Source of the DNA: Vespa crabro | Lineage: Eukaryota > Arthropoda > Insecta > Hymenoptera > Vespidae | NCBI RefSeq assembly: GCF_910589235.1 | Contig: NC_060957.1 | Span: 372,001 to 436,000, forward strand | Direction: 5' to 3' | Length of the DNA: 64,000 bases | In this document: one piece after another, positions 1 to 14,343 of the stretch | Position numbering within the stretch: position 1 is the first letter of the stretch | Layout: each line of letters begins with the position of its first letter | Notes under the pieces: model-generated | What the model saw: only the letters and a program-made list of their open reading frames with translations | Databases searched by the model: none | What the model was told of the DNA's origin: nothing | Translations under genes and position numbers: made by a program

Positions 1-3000
1 TAAAAAATATAGAATAAATTTTGTAGAAAATTTTTATTCGGTCCTTTAATGAAAACCGAATTTAGTAGATTTAATTATTAAATCATCTTTATATTGTAAA
101 AATTGACGATTTTAGACCTTTTTGGAGGAACGTATGTCATTCTTGGATTAGTCGATTCCGATGATATTTAATAAGGCAATTAGATCTAAAAAAAATGCTT
201 ATATTCGTTCGTTGAAAAAACTTTCGATACAAAATGAGAAAGAACTTTATCATATATTTCGCATTGATGTAAAAACTTTTTCTTTTTCTTAATTTTTCAC
301 TTACTTTATATAGCAGATTAATTTCTCCATAAAACTAAAAAATTTGAAGCATTCCTATACAATCTATTAAAAGGTATTCATTTCATACAAATAATAGATA
401 CTTTTTATATACACTGTATAATTCTATTTGAATGTCTACAATCCGTATTTCACAAAATATGATTTTTACAAAATATTTCGTCATTATCGAGCAAGTAAAT
501 CTTTTAATTCTTTTTTTCATTTATTAATTATATCTAAGATTAAATATATTTTTCTTGTTAGATATTCAAGATCCTATAAGTTCTATAAAAATTTTTATAG
601 TCCATATATCATGGAAACAAATTTTTGCGAAGTGGTCCAGTATTATCGAGAAAATCGTTTCACAATGCATCAATAGAAAGATGATCGTCTCGCGTGGTTT
701 GTAAAGAAGCATTTCTCTCTTTCTTTCTCTTTCTCCTCCTTTCCATTCTCTCTTTTTCTCTCTCCTTATTTTTTCCCCACCCTCGTTTTCCTCTTACACC
801 CCTTCCTTTAATTCCTTTGTGTAAAGACATGTCTGTCGGGATGCTACGCCACGGTTGGGGGTTTTGAGTTACCGTCGCTGTGTGTGGCGCCTCAGGTGTC
901 TTTGATCCCTTTCATAGGCAAATATGCGGATTCATAGCTTTCACGGTACGGCTTACTTCGCGCCATACCGCTACGTATCAGAGCTAAAATGATAAAATAA
1001 AAATCTTCACGACGACTATTTATCTCGATTTTGATTTTCTATAGCTTGGTAAATGCACTTGGTAGATAATACGTTATTTCTAGTTAGGAAGATTTATTAT
1101 TTCAATAATATTCGACTCGATATTCACGTTTAGATATTATTTTACGAATATTGTGTAATTATTATTTCGATTAGAGATTTATTTATTTTCTTATTATTAT
1201 AATTTTTTTTTTTTTTTTTTTTTTTTTTATAACGAGAATACAAATCAAATATAATAATTCAACGGGAATATGGTACATAAATATATATATACGTATATAT
1301 TTATAGTCGTACGATACATTTGTGCCATTATCAAAGGCATGCAGAAATGTTTTTCATTGAAAATTACCGAATGAATTATCAGTAGCAAGGAGAAGAGTAG
1401 CCATGGATTGTTCGTGCACAGGCGACTGCCACTTTACTCGAGCAGGTGAAGCACAATGCGAAATAGATAATGCTTGAAACAAATACACGATGATTGTAAC
1501 ATACGGGCTGATTATCTACCATGGACTTTCCATATTGGCTTTTACCGTTCGCGTTTCCTGTCTCTTGTTATAATTTATTGGCACATCGATGAAACAACAT
1601 AGAATCATCAACCATTCCTATACTTTATCGTTTGTCGTTTTTCAAGAGGATGTGAAAGAATTAAATCCGTGCTCTATATCATTCAAAAAATCATTGACAA
1701 GTATCCTTCATAACATGACAATCATCAATTATCTTTTTAAAATTTTATTCTATTCTCTTTTATTTTTGATCTTTGTTAATATTTAAAGACTTATCAATTA
1801 TAACGATCGGTGTTTCTAGATGACGGATAAATGACTGACTCTTTGTGGATGAGTAATCGTTTCATGGAACGATTAACTCCGTCTGGTACGCATTTATAGC
1901 GTCATCAAAGCACCATTTACAATCCTGAATAGTGGTATGGGTCAAGAATAGTGGACGTTTCGATGTCTTCTGACGCTGATACACCACCCTCCTTGATTAA
2001 CACCATCGTCGAAACTCTTCGGAACATTTTATGAATTTAACTTTTACCTAGTTACTTACTTACTTGCATTTTGAGGAGAACGAACAATATGCTAGGAAAA
2101 GCATTTGCCATGCTAACGTAGAATCATTCCGTATTAGCCATGGTTGAGTTTGATCATGACGATATGGGGTTGTACCTTCGATACATATGGGATTAAAATA
2201 ACCTGATGTCGTAAAAATGATTTTCCTCGCGCCGACATGCTCAATTTATAAATCGATTCAAGAGAGCTCTTGACGTTTATTTTTAACTTTCAATCTTTTT
2301 TCTTTCTTTTTTTTTTTTTTATGTTCGACGATAGTTCGACAAATTGCATATTATTACGGATTTGTAAGGAAACAATAATAGAAAAATTATTAACTAAAAA
2401 TCATTTTCGAATGTTCGAATAATATTATTTGTATTGTACAAATTGAAATATCTCGAATGATAGTAAAAATTGTATGGATGTATGAATTACGCCAGTTTTT
2501 AATTGACGAAAGTTTATAATTGAGCATTTATAGCAAACGATGCCGGTAGATGCTTATTAAAATAATGAAAATAGAGATAAGAGACTTTTGTAGCTTCATA
2601 GATACGGCAGATGCAGTTACAAGTATTTGCACGATCAACACCTGTCCGCACACGTTATAGTCAATTACAGATAGATATGGACGTTGGTAAAAATATAATT
2701 ATTTATATTTATGCAAATTAAATAATAAATAAATTTTATTCACGAGAGTTAATAAATAACAATTCTTCACAATTGGATTCTTTACAAACTGACTTAGAGA
2801 CAAGCATCGAAACGATCCGATTTGAATAATCGATTTTCAATTGCAACATCAGACGGCCTTATTTTTTTACGAGTTCGACGTAGACCTTGTATTTGGAAAA
2901 AAAGAAAGAAATATAAGCCAAATCTATCTTACAAACCTTGTGTGAAAAATCTTTTTACGAGATGCTTTTCTAACGAACTGTTGAAGACATTCCAGAAGAG

Positions 3001-3318
3001 TGATCAGAAAATGGAATCGATTTTACATCATGTTTTTATCAAAAGATCATCGAGGGATCGGATTGGTGTAGTTGGAGGGCTAAAGGGATGCTCGTTCGTA
3101 GAAAGAGTCGCGCACGGTTACAGACAAGAGAGAAAAGAGAAAACTCAGCTAGTCCCTTTTAATGCGCGTATTTGGCGTTGGTATTGAATTTCGCACAATA
3201 AAGCGCTTTGTGGGATATCCGCTTACCCGGGGCACGTCGTACGCGTGCCAAAATGAAAAAACCGCAAAACGGCACCACGGACTCTTTTGTACGGCACTGC
3301 GTAGCCCGGTGGTGGTCG

Positions 3319-3321
<3 letters not shown>

Positions 3322-3349
<28 letters not shown>
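3322..3349. repeat. (CT)14 microsatellite
   Basis: Uninterrupted CT dinucleotide run. It accounts for the Leu-Ser and Arg-Glu strings in overlapping open frames, which are therefore not genes. Confidence 0.95.
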
Positions 3350-3352
<3 letters not shown>

Positions 3353-3827
3353 GTTAGACCGACGGAGTTTGCTTCTCATTGTACTTACTTGGGTACTACT
3401 TGAAAGGAGAGAAACACAAGAGATAAAATGACAGGAATGGCGATTAAAATATAAATTATATTTTGAACATATCTTCGCTTTATATATAATGTTTTCCTTT
3501 TTTTTTTTTTTTTATTTTGTTGCGCGATAAAAAATAATGATAACGATTTTTCATTTTCTTTTCTTATTAAAATCATAAACAGTGTATGTGTATTCAATCG
3601 AAGAACAGCAGTCTGTCAGTGAACGCATCTGCCACTGGAAACTGAAATGAGTTAACCTCGAGACGAAAGAGAGAAGGGGAAGAAGAAAAAGAAAAAGAAG
3701 AAAAAAGATAGTCGTTAAGGGTTGGAAACTTGAGCCATAGATCACCGATAACGTCACTTCTTGGAAGAAAACATAGGAGAAAGCAGAATCTCGACACGTT
3801 TCCAGCTCCCTTGTTATCCTCTTTCCG

Positions 3828-3834
<7 letters not shown>

Positions 3835-3858
<24 letters not shown>
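3835..3858. repeat. (CT)12 microsatellite
   Basis: CT dinucleotide run embedded in a longer pyrimidine-rich stretch. Confidence 0.93.
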
Positions 3859-3866
<8 letters not shown>

Positions 3867-4179
3867 TGTTATCTTTTGCACTGTCTTCGAGAAAAAAAAA
3901 AAAAATCGCCACTTCGTGATAAAACTTAGCGAGAGATCTTACGATATCATAATTCGAACTTATCGACATAAACCCTTTACTCTTTGAATGATCGTGTTCA
4001 GTTTTATGATCGTGGCAAACCACAAGCCATCTCCGACTCCGGCTTTTACAGCTGTCTCTTCCGTAACACCTCTCTTTCCTTTCGTTTAAAAAAGACAAAA
4101 GGGATTGCGAAGCTTTCGCGAAATATTTCCTTTGTATCGAAGACTCTTTTAACTTCTCATTTTTATTTTAGCATCGTCC

Positions 4180-4720
4180 TTCTTTCGCGTTCGCACAGGA
4201 TCTGTTGTTTGTTGGGTGATATTTTTATCGGCTCGCGACGGTACCGGTGACACCATAGGCAGGTGTTAGGCCCAGTGTGGTTGCCTCTTTCGCTTTAGAG
4301 CGTCTGCCAGTGTTATTGCCGTTTCTACGGCAGTCCTAAGTACTTAACATCCTTGTCGTTCGTCTCTTCCATTCTCTTTCCTCTTTCCTATTGTGATGTA
4401 GTAACTATATGCCAAGCGAGCAAGCAAGCAAGCTAGCAAGCGAGCGAATAAGCGCGCACGACACGCTCGTGTCGCTCCGTGTTTCTGTATTTGAAACACG
4501 TCGGGATAGGGCCTCGATATGCGGGCTCATTACCGGCACGAGCCAAAGCTCTCCTCGCGCCTACTATCGTACGTACGCAACCGGCTAGGTTGACGTTAGC
4601 AATACGAAACGAATTATCGAGGAAATCCTTGTCTTTCTAACGTAGCCCACGATTGTCCCACGTTCGGAATTAACATTTCGTCGATTAGAATATATTATTA
4701 TTTCTGTAAACTAGGTCGAT
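4180..4720. promoter_or_regulatory. CpG-rich island, possible promoter or untranslated exon
   Basis: GC and CpG content rise sharply above the surrounding AT-rich DNA, most of all at 4440-4580. The island holds a run of GCAAG/GCGAG units near 4415-4446 and two adjacent perfect hairpins: 6-bp arms at 4459-4464/4469-4474, and 8-bp arms at 4478-4485/4493-4500. No open frame of note crosses it. A promoter, enhancer or 5' untranslated exon is the likeliest reading, but direction and target gene are unknown. Confidence 0.3.
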
Positions 4721-6182
4721 TGGGCCCAGGGAAAATCTACGTTGGTATATCCCTCGTCTTTTTCTCACATTTTTAATTAACTCTTGAGAAATTTTTTATT
4801 CTTATCGTTAGACTTTTTGATATTTTGTGTGGTACAGGATGAATCTTTATGACACTCATTATCATTTTTTTACATAAGTAATTGGAAAAGGATCATTAGT
4901 TATTCTCAACCGTCTGTAGATAGGATCATGTTCTTCGATGCGTTTATGTGCATCATTAAATAATCTGATATTTTGCTGAAATTCAAAATTCTCTGGTAGG
5001 TCGTCATTATGATAAATCATGGACGATGATCGGCAGGTATTGGTGTAAATGATAAAGAGGGATCGATCGACCGTGAAAAAGTACGAGCATAAAATGGCAT
5101 GATCGTTCGAAGAAACTTATGTGAAACGATTAACGCCTTCTCTCGATTCTTATTACAACGTGAAAGTTATTAAAATCTTCGAAGATATTCCTCTGTCTTT
5201 GTCTCTGTCTGTCTCTCTCTCTCTCTCTCCCTCTCTACTAGCTTTATAAATTTTCTACGGAATAAAAGTGTAAAAACGAAATTTTATCTTCCTTGCTCGT
5301 AATTACAATAAAATATAATTATACCTACGAAGAAAAAAGGCCGATCACATGAAAATATATTTAAACTTTAATAATTAAACTTTAATAATATCTCGCGACA
5401 AGTCGATAAAAAGGATCCCTTCTTTATGTACTTATCTATTTATATTAAATTTTTTATTTATTTAGTAATTAATAAGGATTGTTATAATATTATGAAAAAT
5501 TATTACGATGATAAAATTAAAAAGAAAAGAAACTAAAGTAGTAAAGTAGCGAAAGTAGCGATGAAAAATGGTATGTGAAGTTAGATGTGGGTTAGTGATC
5601 TCAAGGACGTTTTCTTCGAACTTGACTTCATCGATCCTTTTATTTCTACCTTCTCTTTTTTCTCATCTTTATTGCTCTTCTTTTTCGTACGAAGAAAATC
5701 TTGCCTTAACGTATCCAGAACGTGTTGCTCTGGTTACCTTCATTTCTTTTTCTTTTCTTATTTTTATTTTTCTACTTCTTTTTCTTATTTCCATCTCTAC
5801 TTCTTCTCCTTCTTCTTCTTCTTTCGTGGCACGCCGGCATGCGTGAGTTAGTAGTGAGTCGCGTGCCAGGACCCCCTTCTTTCTTCGCTCTTCTCTCTTT
5901 CTCTCTCTTTCCTTCCCTTCACCCTTTCTTTTTCGTCAGCTCTTTTTTCAGTACCCCGTAACCATTAATAAAACCGATGCTTTAAGAAAAAAAGTTTCAC
6001 ATTATGCCATCGACATGAAATTTTTGCTAAATGCATCCATTTATGTCCTATTAACGCGTCGTTCAGTTCGAAAATGCATCGCGTGTCGAGGATTGATTTT
6101 TTGACTCTTTCCGATCGTTCGCTCCCTTCTTTTCCTATTTCTTTTTTCCTCTTTACCTTTTATTAAACTTTTCTTTCTTTCT

Positions 6183-6217
<35 letters not shown>

Positions 6218-7321
6218 ATCACCACATAGTAAAAGTGAATTTTTAATTAAACGCAACGATATTTTTTCAGTGTTTCTTTCGAAATCGATTTGAACGATCA
6301 TCGTACCGATTGTTCCCTATGAAACGAGAGACGAAAAGACGAGGAGCAACTATCTGATCGAGTCTAACCCTGGGTGGTAAACGCAAGGGTGTTCTCGTAA
6401 GATCGCAACCCCTTAAGATATAAATAATGCGTAATCACGAGTGTCATCTATTCACCTATTCAACATCTGCTTTTGCGAGATCGAACGAATTTCGAGAAAA
6501 GGATTGTATTGTTTGAATATTATTTTTCTTTTTCTTTTTTTTTTTTTTTTTTGAATACGTGAGAGTTAATTGTATCTTTAAAATAATATATTGAGAAGAA
6601 AATTATCTACGAGTAAATTCAAAGCGACGTAATTTCGAATTTTCATGTACGGATAAAAGCGTTTACGGAAAGTAGAACTGATGAGGCAATAAGAGAACAC
6701 AAAACTTAACCACTCCTTGAAAATACGACGAGACGAGAGGAAATACTTTAAGGGAATTTTTTCGAACGTTAGAAAATGTTGACGAGGTGTTGCTTAAAAA
6801 AGAAAAAAAAAAAAAAAAAAGAAATGATTTCCTAAACAAGGATTCTTTTTCGAATGGACGAACATGTCCATCGGTTGTCAATCATTTTTCTTTTGAATGA
6901 CTTTTTTAAATGATTTCGCGACTATCCTCGAGTGAATTTCAAATGATAATCGAAGTTTTTATTTCTCTTCGAGAAAGATATAAAAATAGATAGTCGAATC
7001 GTTAGATAGGAAGATTCGAACTTTTAATATTTTCTTTCTATTGACGGACAATCTCGATTGTCAGTGACAACCTGTCCTATTCATAAGAAAAATATTTTCT
7101 TATTCTACTATTTGAGAAAGGTATATATAGAAATGAAAAGTCTCGAGACTCCCGCAGATCACGAATAATTGATCCCAGTTCTGACAGTTTTGTACACACG
7201 ACCACCGAAGGATTTTTACGCGATACGAAAATAGGGAGCTCTAGAAAGAAGGGAAGAGAAACGAGGAGCGAAAAGGACGAGAATGAAAAAGGAAGAGAGA
7301 AAAAGGAGCAGAAAAATAAGA

Positions 7322-7324
<3 letters not shown>

Positions 7325-7370
<46 letters not shown>
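7325..7370. repeat. (AG)n microsatellite
   Basis: AG run of about 46 bases, broken once by a C near 7361. Confidence 0.95.
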
Positions 7371-7371
<1 letters not shown>

Positions 7372-8517
7372 TAATAGTATACGGCCCACGTGGGGATTCA
7401 GGAGGATGGATATATCGAAAGGAAGATCGGACACGTTGAGATTACGATAAATCAAACTGTGCAAGGTGAATTCTGAAGTCGTAGACTTCTTTTAAAAGAA
7501 GAAAAAAAAAAGAGAGAGAAGAGAGAGCAGTAAACGTCAAGGGATAGAAAAGGCACTCTATGTTATGACTTAGAATGATAATTTGTCCGCCCATTCCAAC
7601 AGTTTGCAAGCTTTAAACGAGAGGATCTTTTTTTCCTACACATGGTCTCCACCCCGGGATACTTTCTCTTACCATTCTTACGGTAACATAGAGCAGAATG
7701 GCATTTAGATCTCTTCGTCTAATTCATTTCTTGAATCTTTCCTTTTGGATAAACGTGAAAACAGGTGCAAGGAACTTTGCGATTTATAATCTTTAAAAAT
7801 TATTATTATTACTCGTTGATACTTTCAATGTCTATTGTACATGAAAATGTTCAAATTACTATCTTCTTTCTCGAGTTTATCTCTCGAATTTAATTTAGAA
7901 AGCGTCTTAATTTAAATTAAAGTGAGAACTGAACGAACATATGCCTGTAAGATAGTTTTTATGTTTAAAACAAAACCAGTGAAGTAGTATGAATATGATC
8001 TCGTATTATGTTAAAACGAGAACTATCATATAAATAAGATTTATCATATATCCTTTATAATTATAATTGAATAAATTAGATCAGCTTGGTGAAGTATAAA
8101 AAAAAAATTGTGTTAAAGAATATGTAAGTAACCTTCGTTTCGCGATAGCTTTAGCTTTCGTCAAATAAAAGATAAACGTTGCCTTTGGCCGTTTCTTCAA
8201 CGTGATTATCGAGTAGGGAACGCCAGGTGAATCCTGGTTGCAATGAAAAAATCCTTACAGACTGTGTGCGCTTGTGCGCATGTAGACGGTAAAGAGCCAT
8301 GGTACGAGCTCTCGCTACCTACCTTCTTTTCTCTCTTTTTGCGGACGTTTGTAATATCGTGACTAGAAAAATGTCGCAGCTGCACGGAACATTCTGGAAG
8401 GGTAGCAAAATGAATAGATAGGCGGCAATGTTAAAGGCTAAGAATATATTAGTTGATTTCATGAATGATTTCATTATAATCTTTGAATTGTAAATTATAT
8501 CGATGATTATTTGATCG

Positions 8518-8541
8518 TTATTATTATTATTATTATTATTG
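8518..8541. repeat. (TTA)n microsatellite
   Basis: About eight TTA units. A poly-Asn open frame on the - strand is a by-product of this run. Confidence 0.9.
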
Positions 8542-9136
8542 TTACTGTTATTATTGGAATAATTTTTGGTGTAATTTACTTTTATATCTAAACGTAGCAC
8601 GCTTATTCGTCAATGTAATAAATCATATAGAACTGTTAGAATAAAATATCGGAATGTTGGAAGAACGAGAAACGAAAGGAAATAAATGCATCTCGCAAGT
8701 AAAAGAGATCTTATATGTGATCTCTTATCTTGATCTTACATATCGTGACAGATTAACGTGGGATCGGCCGTTCTCAGAGGTAAGAAATCAGAAGAAGTTA
8801 AAGGATCCTTTTGTAAATCGCGTGATCGATCGCTAATATGGGCCTCTCTTCTATCCTCAGTACAGAAGCGAGGGTGGCTAGAATGATTCTTCTCATTGTC
8901 ATTGTGCGTTTCCATTCCTTTCGACGCGTACGTCTTTCACGCGATGAGTAAAGAGACGAAAAAAGAGAAGGAATCTCGAAGGATGATGTCCTTGTTTCTG
9001 TAGTTCTCAATCGCAGATTCCCAGGCGATTATATCTGTACGACGAGTAAGAGACGCGGACACGAACCATGAATCTATTGTCCTCTATACTTTACCCTATA
9101 TCTCATATTTGTGTGCGTTTATAAAAAAAGGAGGGA

Positions 9137-9140
<4 letters not shown>

Positions 9141-9172
<32 letters not shown>
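9141..9172. repeat. (GA)16 microsatellite
   Basis: Pure GA run flanked by further purine-rich sequence. Confidence 0.94.
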
Positions 9173-9176
<4 letters not shown>

Positions 9177-9321
9177 GAGTGGAAAAGGGGAGTTTAGTTT
9201 GAAAGATTTGCGATAAAGAAGAGAGAGAAGTCAATGGGGACCATACACACACCGAGCTCAAGTTGAATGAAGATCTCAAACTTGGTGTTAGAGAAGTTAA
9301 GAGCGGAGAAAAGAGAGAGAT

Positions 9322-9324
<3 letters not shown>

Positions 9325-9363
<39 letters not shown>
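9325..9363. repeat. (GA)n microsatellite
   Basis: Second long GA run, only about 150 bases after the one at 9141-9172. Confidence 0.94.
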
Positions 9364-9368
<5 letters not shown>

Positions 9369-9914
9369 AACGGAAGGGCGACGGCCCTTTTCTGATAAGT
9401 GGGCCTGTTCGACCGCACTACCGAAACCGGCTACAAAACGTTTTATTTACGTGGTTTTCGAGAGGGGTCCTCTTTCTTTTTTTTTTCTTTCTTGCTCGAT
9501 TCAGAATCAGACCTTCTAACCTTCTCTCAAATCTACCTTTGCCTGGTCTCTTTTTTTCTTTCTTCTTCTTTTTCTTTTTCTTCTCCTTCTTCGATGCCCT
9601 CTTCTTCTTTGTCATTTTCTTTTTTTTTTCTTTCTTCTTCTTTTAATACCAAGAGTAATAGCAAGGTGCTATTTAACCCAAGACTTTACCTGAATTTACC
9701 TGAAACCTGGGACAATGACTTTTGCGACAAGTGTTACTATTCGATTTATCGAAGTCCAAAACTCGAATGATCTTTCGGACTATTGGTAGTTACACTTTGT
9801 CGAGAGGTCAATGATCTTATCGAACAAATAACACGATAATTTTGCATCTTTAATGACTTCAATATATTACAAATCGAAGATCGTAAAATTAATATTTGGT
9901 ATAATTATATTAAA

Positions 9915-9975
9915 TATATATATATATTAATAAATAAATATATATATATAGAGAGAGAGAGAGGGAGAGAGAAAG
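9915..9975. repeat. compound (TA)n-(GA)n microsatellite
   Basis: Two TA runs separated by a short TAAATAAA spacer pass directly into a GA run, giving a compound repeat of about 60 bases. Confidence 0.88.
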
Positions 9976-10603
9976 GGAGAGAGAAATTTATCGATATTTT
10001 ATTAATCTTGTCGGCAACATGTTCTGCAAATTAATGTGATAATTAAATCGAATACAATCGTAAAGTTGTTAACCTTTAAAGACTAAAATATATCTTTAAG
10101 AGATTTCTAAACTATACTATACAGAATGAGTATTAAAAGATTGATTATATATTGTCGAGATTGTTTGTTTCTTAATTGAACTTAAATTCTGGTTTATTCA
10201 TGTAGATATCGATAAACAATAGTTCGTTTAACAGCATCATAATGATCAGTTTTTGAAAAAGATCCTCTCGTATGGGATTTCTTCTTTTTGTCCTTTTTTT
10301 TCTTTCCTTCTTTCTTTTTTTTTTCTTTTTCTTTTTTTTTTGTGAATTAAACGCTTGGGATCAGACGGCGCCTATGCAAGTTCTGTCACGCTCGTTCCCG
10401 TTCCGTGTACAATTGTAATTGACGATAATTGGCTAACCGCATGTTTGCGGACCGATATTACGAGGTGCTCGAATAGTCGACTAAAAGGATGCCGCATTTA
10501 AGCTACATATACTCGATTCGAAATACTTGTGTATCGTTACAACTACTTACTAATCATTTCGATGAAATCGACTTACATACACCAATAATATATACGCATA
10601 TAT

Positions 10604-10653
10604 CAATAATATGTATACCAATAATATGTATACCAATAATATGTATACCAATC
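10604..10653. repeat. 15-bp minisatellite, 3.3 copies
   Basis: The unit CAATAATATGTATAC is repeated exactly at 10604, 10619 and 10634, with a partial fourth copy. A diverged relative lies at about 10583. The overlapping + strand frame reads as a repeated Ile-Cys-Ile-Pro-Ile unit, which is a consequence of the repeat. Confidence 0.93.
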
Positions 10654-10825
10654 AATTTCACGTCAAAAGAAGAAGGTTGATCTTCCATCTATTTAAAATT
10701 ATCCTACTTATATACAAAAAATAATGATTGCGTGGCTTAAATTTGTATATGTTAAAGCACATGCATTTCTGCAGGCATATAAGATCAGGTAAGAAATTAT
10801 TTAGGATGCTCAGAGAAATATGATT

Positions 10826-10833
<8 letters not shown>

Positions 10834-10865
<32 letters not shown>
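10834..10865. repeat. (TC)16 microsatellite
   Basis: Pure pyrimidine dinucleotide run. Confidence 0.94.
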
Positions 10866-10873
<8 letters not shown>

Positions 10874-13800
10874 TTCTTTTTCTTCATTATCTTAATAACA
10901 ATGATGCATAATAAAAAAGAAATATGCTTACAAGGACTCAGAGTGAAGTGTAGGTCTTTGAAATTGTAATCGGCTTGAGTCATTACTTTTATATATTTTT
11001 AAAGATAACTATACTTACTTTTGAGATGTATTGTCACACTTTTAATATTCCTAAGATCATGATGTATCCTATATAATAAAAAATTTGTGAAAAATGAATC
11101 TTTTACTACAGACATGAAATTGATTGGTATGTTATTATTGGGTATCGATGTAACTTCAAATTATATCTACGTATGTAGAGTGATCGACAGAAGTATTCAG
11201 TAGAGAATACTTTTAGTACGGCATAATAAGAAAATTTGTACAATAAGAAAATTACAAAAGAGATAATGATAACTTATAAATGAATAACTTTATATATACA
11301 TAAATAAAGTTTATATTCTATAAATTATTAATTAATTTTAATAGTAATTCAGAAATTTGTAATTTTTACGGCGGACAAAAATATTCGTACATTAACAGAT
11401 TTCGGTATATCATAAACGAGTGATATATATATAACAGTTTAAAGTTTCAATTCGTAAATATTAGACTCAAAGATAGTGAAATCATTTTATCAGAAAGAAA
11501 AATCATTGTAAATTTTCTGGAGAAATCGAAAAAAATTGTGCAAAAAAGTCGATCGACATTTTTTTAATAGATCGATCGAAGATATTTAATTATCAAAAGA
11601 AAATTAGTTCGGTTTCTCCGCAATTTTGGTTGGAATTAAATGATCGAGTTTTGATTGCGATTAATAGCGCGAACATTGTTAGAGTATGTGTGCGTTAAAG
11701 AAATAAGATTGCGTTCATGTTTATAAATGGACATTTTACGCCCGTTTAAAGACCACGCCGAGTTTTTAAAATACTCATTCCGTGTTTGTAATCGAGAGTA
11801 TCGTTCTTACATGATTATTTTCTTTTTCTTTTCTTTCACATTCGCCTCGCGAATGAGAGAGATCAGAGAAAGAAAGAAATACAGAGTTATACGGAATACA
11901 TACGCACGATAATGATCTTCGCCGTGACCAAGGACGCCGAGGAGACCCCCGATCGATAATTTATTATCCGATCGTTACAACGGAAACCCGTCATTTTGGA
12001 GCGAAGCTATAGGTGAAATTCATCTCACGCGTTTTTATTTAACTACATGCTTATACAAAGGATATCCTTAATCATCCAACGCAAGAGAATACTTAATGAG
12101 AATACTTAATGAAGAATAGACGTTTGTTTGAATTGAATCGTCGATAAATCTAATCACGATTTTTTTATTAATTTAAAATCTGGTATACGATCACGTCCCA
12201 ATTTTAAACAATTCTTTCAAATGCAAATTTAGTTTTATGAATTTTTTCGTTATAAAAAATTCGTCTACGTTCGAAATAAATTATACGTCGAATCGATGTA
12301 AATTGCAAATCGTTTTGGGAGACATTTATTCATCGTTCGTAATCGATGATCACAATTTGTTATAGGAACGAAGATCGATCGTTTAAAAAACGAAGATAAA
12401 TATAAATGTCGTAAAGATTTTCATTCGTTCATTGTTAATCCTATGAGATACGTTGCACCCGGAAATTCTATTAAAATATTTCCACTGTGTATAAATCAAG
12501 GTCGCGTTACGGTTTGCAAAGAGAAATCTGAGGGTATCTGTTCTTAGCGATGACATCTCACAATGTTCTCATCATTCGTTCGAACGCTCGCTCTCATTAC
12601 CGTTGCAAAGGCATCACGATAGGATGAACTGCACGAAAAATAAACGGCCTCCACCTTTCGACCCTCAGCAGGAAGCCACGTCATGGGCGTGTGCACGTTT
12701 AAAAGGATTTTCATTGTCAGTTGTTAAGGGGTTTCGATTTGCGAAAAATATCGTCAATCCAATACGAATATATACGATTGTTCAGAATTTCGAGCCTTTA
12801 ACGTGGTTACGTGGAAAGTTGTGAACGTTATGCGATCTGACGTATTATGCGATTCGAAACGTGGTTGGCCATGCTTGACAATGCATTGGATTTTATCCGA
12901 TATTCTCATAGATGGTTTTCCACGGTCTCCAAAAATTCGTTTCTAGTTGCCTACTATTGCGGAAAAGTAGAGAGAAGGAGCGTGCTCTACTACTTCGTCC
13001 AGGTGATGCCCATCCTTTCTGTTTTTGCCTCTGCATACGTCCATACGTTCTCTCTCTCTCTCTCCCTCTCTCCCTATCTGCCTTGCTCACACCCACGTTA
13101 CCCTTCTCTCTTTTCTATCTAGTCTCTTCTTTTCTTTATCTCCTTCGTTTTCGATCTTTCTCTTTTACTTTCTCTCCTTTCATCCTGATCTCTTTTACGA
13201 TCCAACATATGCTTGCGAAAGAAAGAAGACACTCAAAGTTATTAGATTTTATTGCAATAAAAAGATATAATATCTTTTACCTTTCACTATTTGCATCGGA
13301 TAAAATTTTGGAAATCGATTGTTCATCGTTAACGTTAGTTAATTCGATCTTAAGACGATTTTCATTGAGAGAATACTCTTTCTTCGGTATAGATTCCAAG
13401 GGATCGAGGAAAGATAATGTTCGCTTTCATTATCGTAATGTTATTGGAGATCAATCGGTCAGAAGGTTTGAGCAGTTTATCAGAAAGCGTTCGGCTTCTT
13501 ATCGAGCAACCAATGATCCTTAAGGGTCGAGCCAATGGCTATTCATCCCTCACCTTTAATACCCTCTTAAGCCTCGATAAAGACCGCCCCTTAAAGATCA
13601 CACGGATTCTTTCTTTCCTCCTTTTGGCTCACCTAATTATTGGTACGGCAATTTGGTCGATCGAATTAATCTTGTTCCGTGCGATGTCGTTGTGATTCGA
13701 TCTATAATGATTCAGATTGCTTTGTTTTTTATGATTGGAAATAAAATTGGATTAAACCGATAGGATTAATAAAAAAAGCGATAAACTATTATATATGCTG

Positions 13801-14312
13801 GATATGTATAATCGTAAAACGAACGAAATGTGATAGCATTGAGGAACAATGAGATAAAAATGGTTAAGAGATTTCGAGAAATATCCTTTCTTGAAGGACG
13901 CATCTGCTCGTCTCGAATCATGAAAAATTCTCTTTCGCACATTTGAAAAAAATACAGCAGCTGCAAGGAGCTTCGTCACGCGACATAAGACACGAACATT
14001 TATTATACGGCTGGTGATAGTTATTTTTTCTTTATGCTAACATACGTTTTGTAATTATTAACAATTAATATGTGCATTTTCTAAAGTAGTATAACTCTAA
14101 AATATAATTATAATTATGGAATATATTTGTTAAACATAAAATATGTATACTGCTTGCTATTTCCATGCATAATAAAGTACGTCAAATGTTTAAGTGAAAC
14201 TATTAATAATAATCTATTATAGATCTAATGATCTAGTTATAGATAAAAGATACGATAAGATTCATTCAGATAATCCGTGTAACGCATTATCTAGATTTTC
14301 ATAATTCTAATC

Positions 14313-14343
<31 letters not shown>

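Noticed and set aside
2822..3187. 121-codon + strand frame rich in Lys and Arg
   Set aside because: No recognisable motif, and it begins in AT-rich DNA without promoter or splice signals.
12912..13523. 203-codon + strand open frame, the longest single ORF in the window
   Set aside because: Its centre is a CT-repeat Leu-Ser string, overlapping frames are also open, and no domain, splice context or conserved motif is visible.
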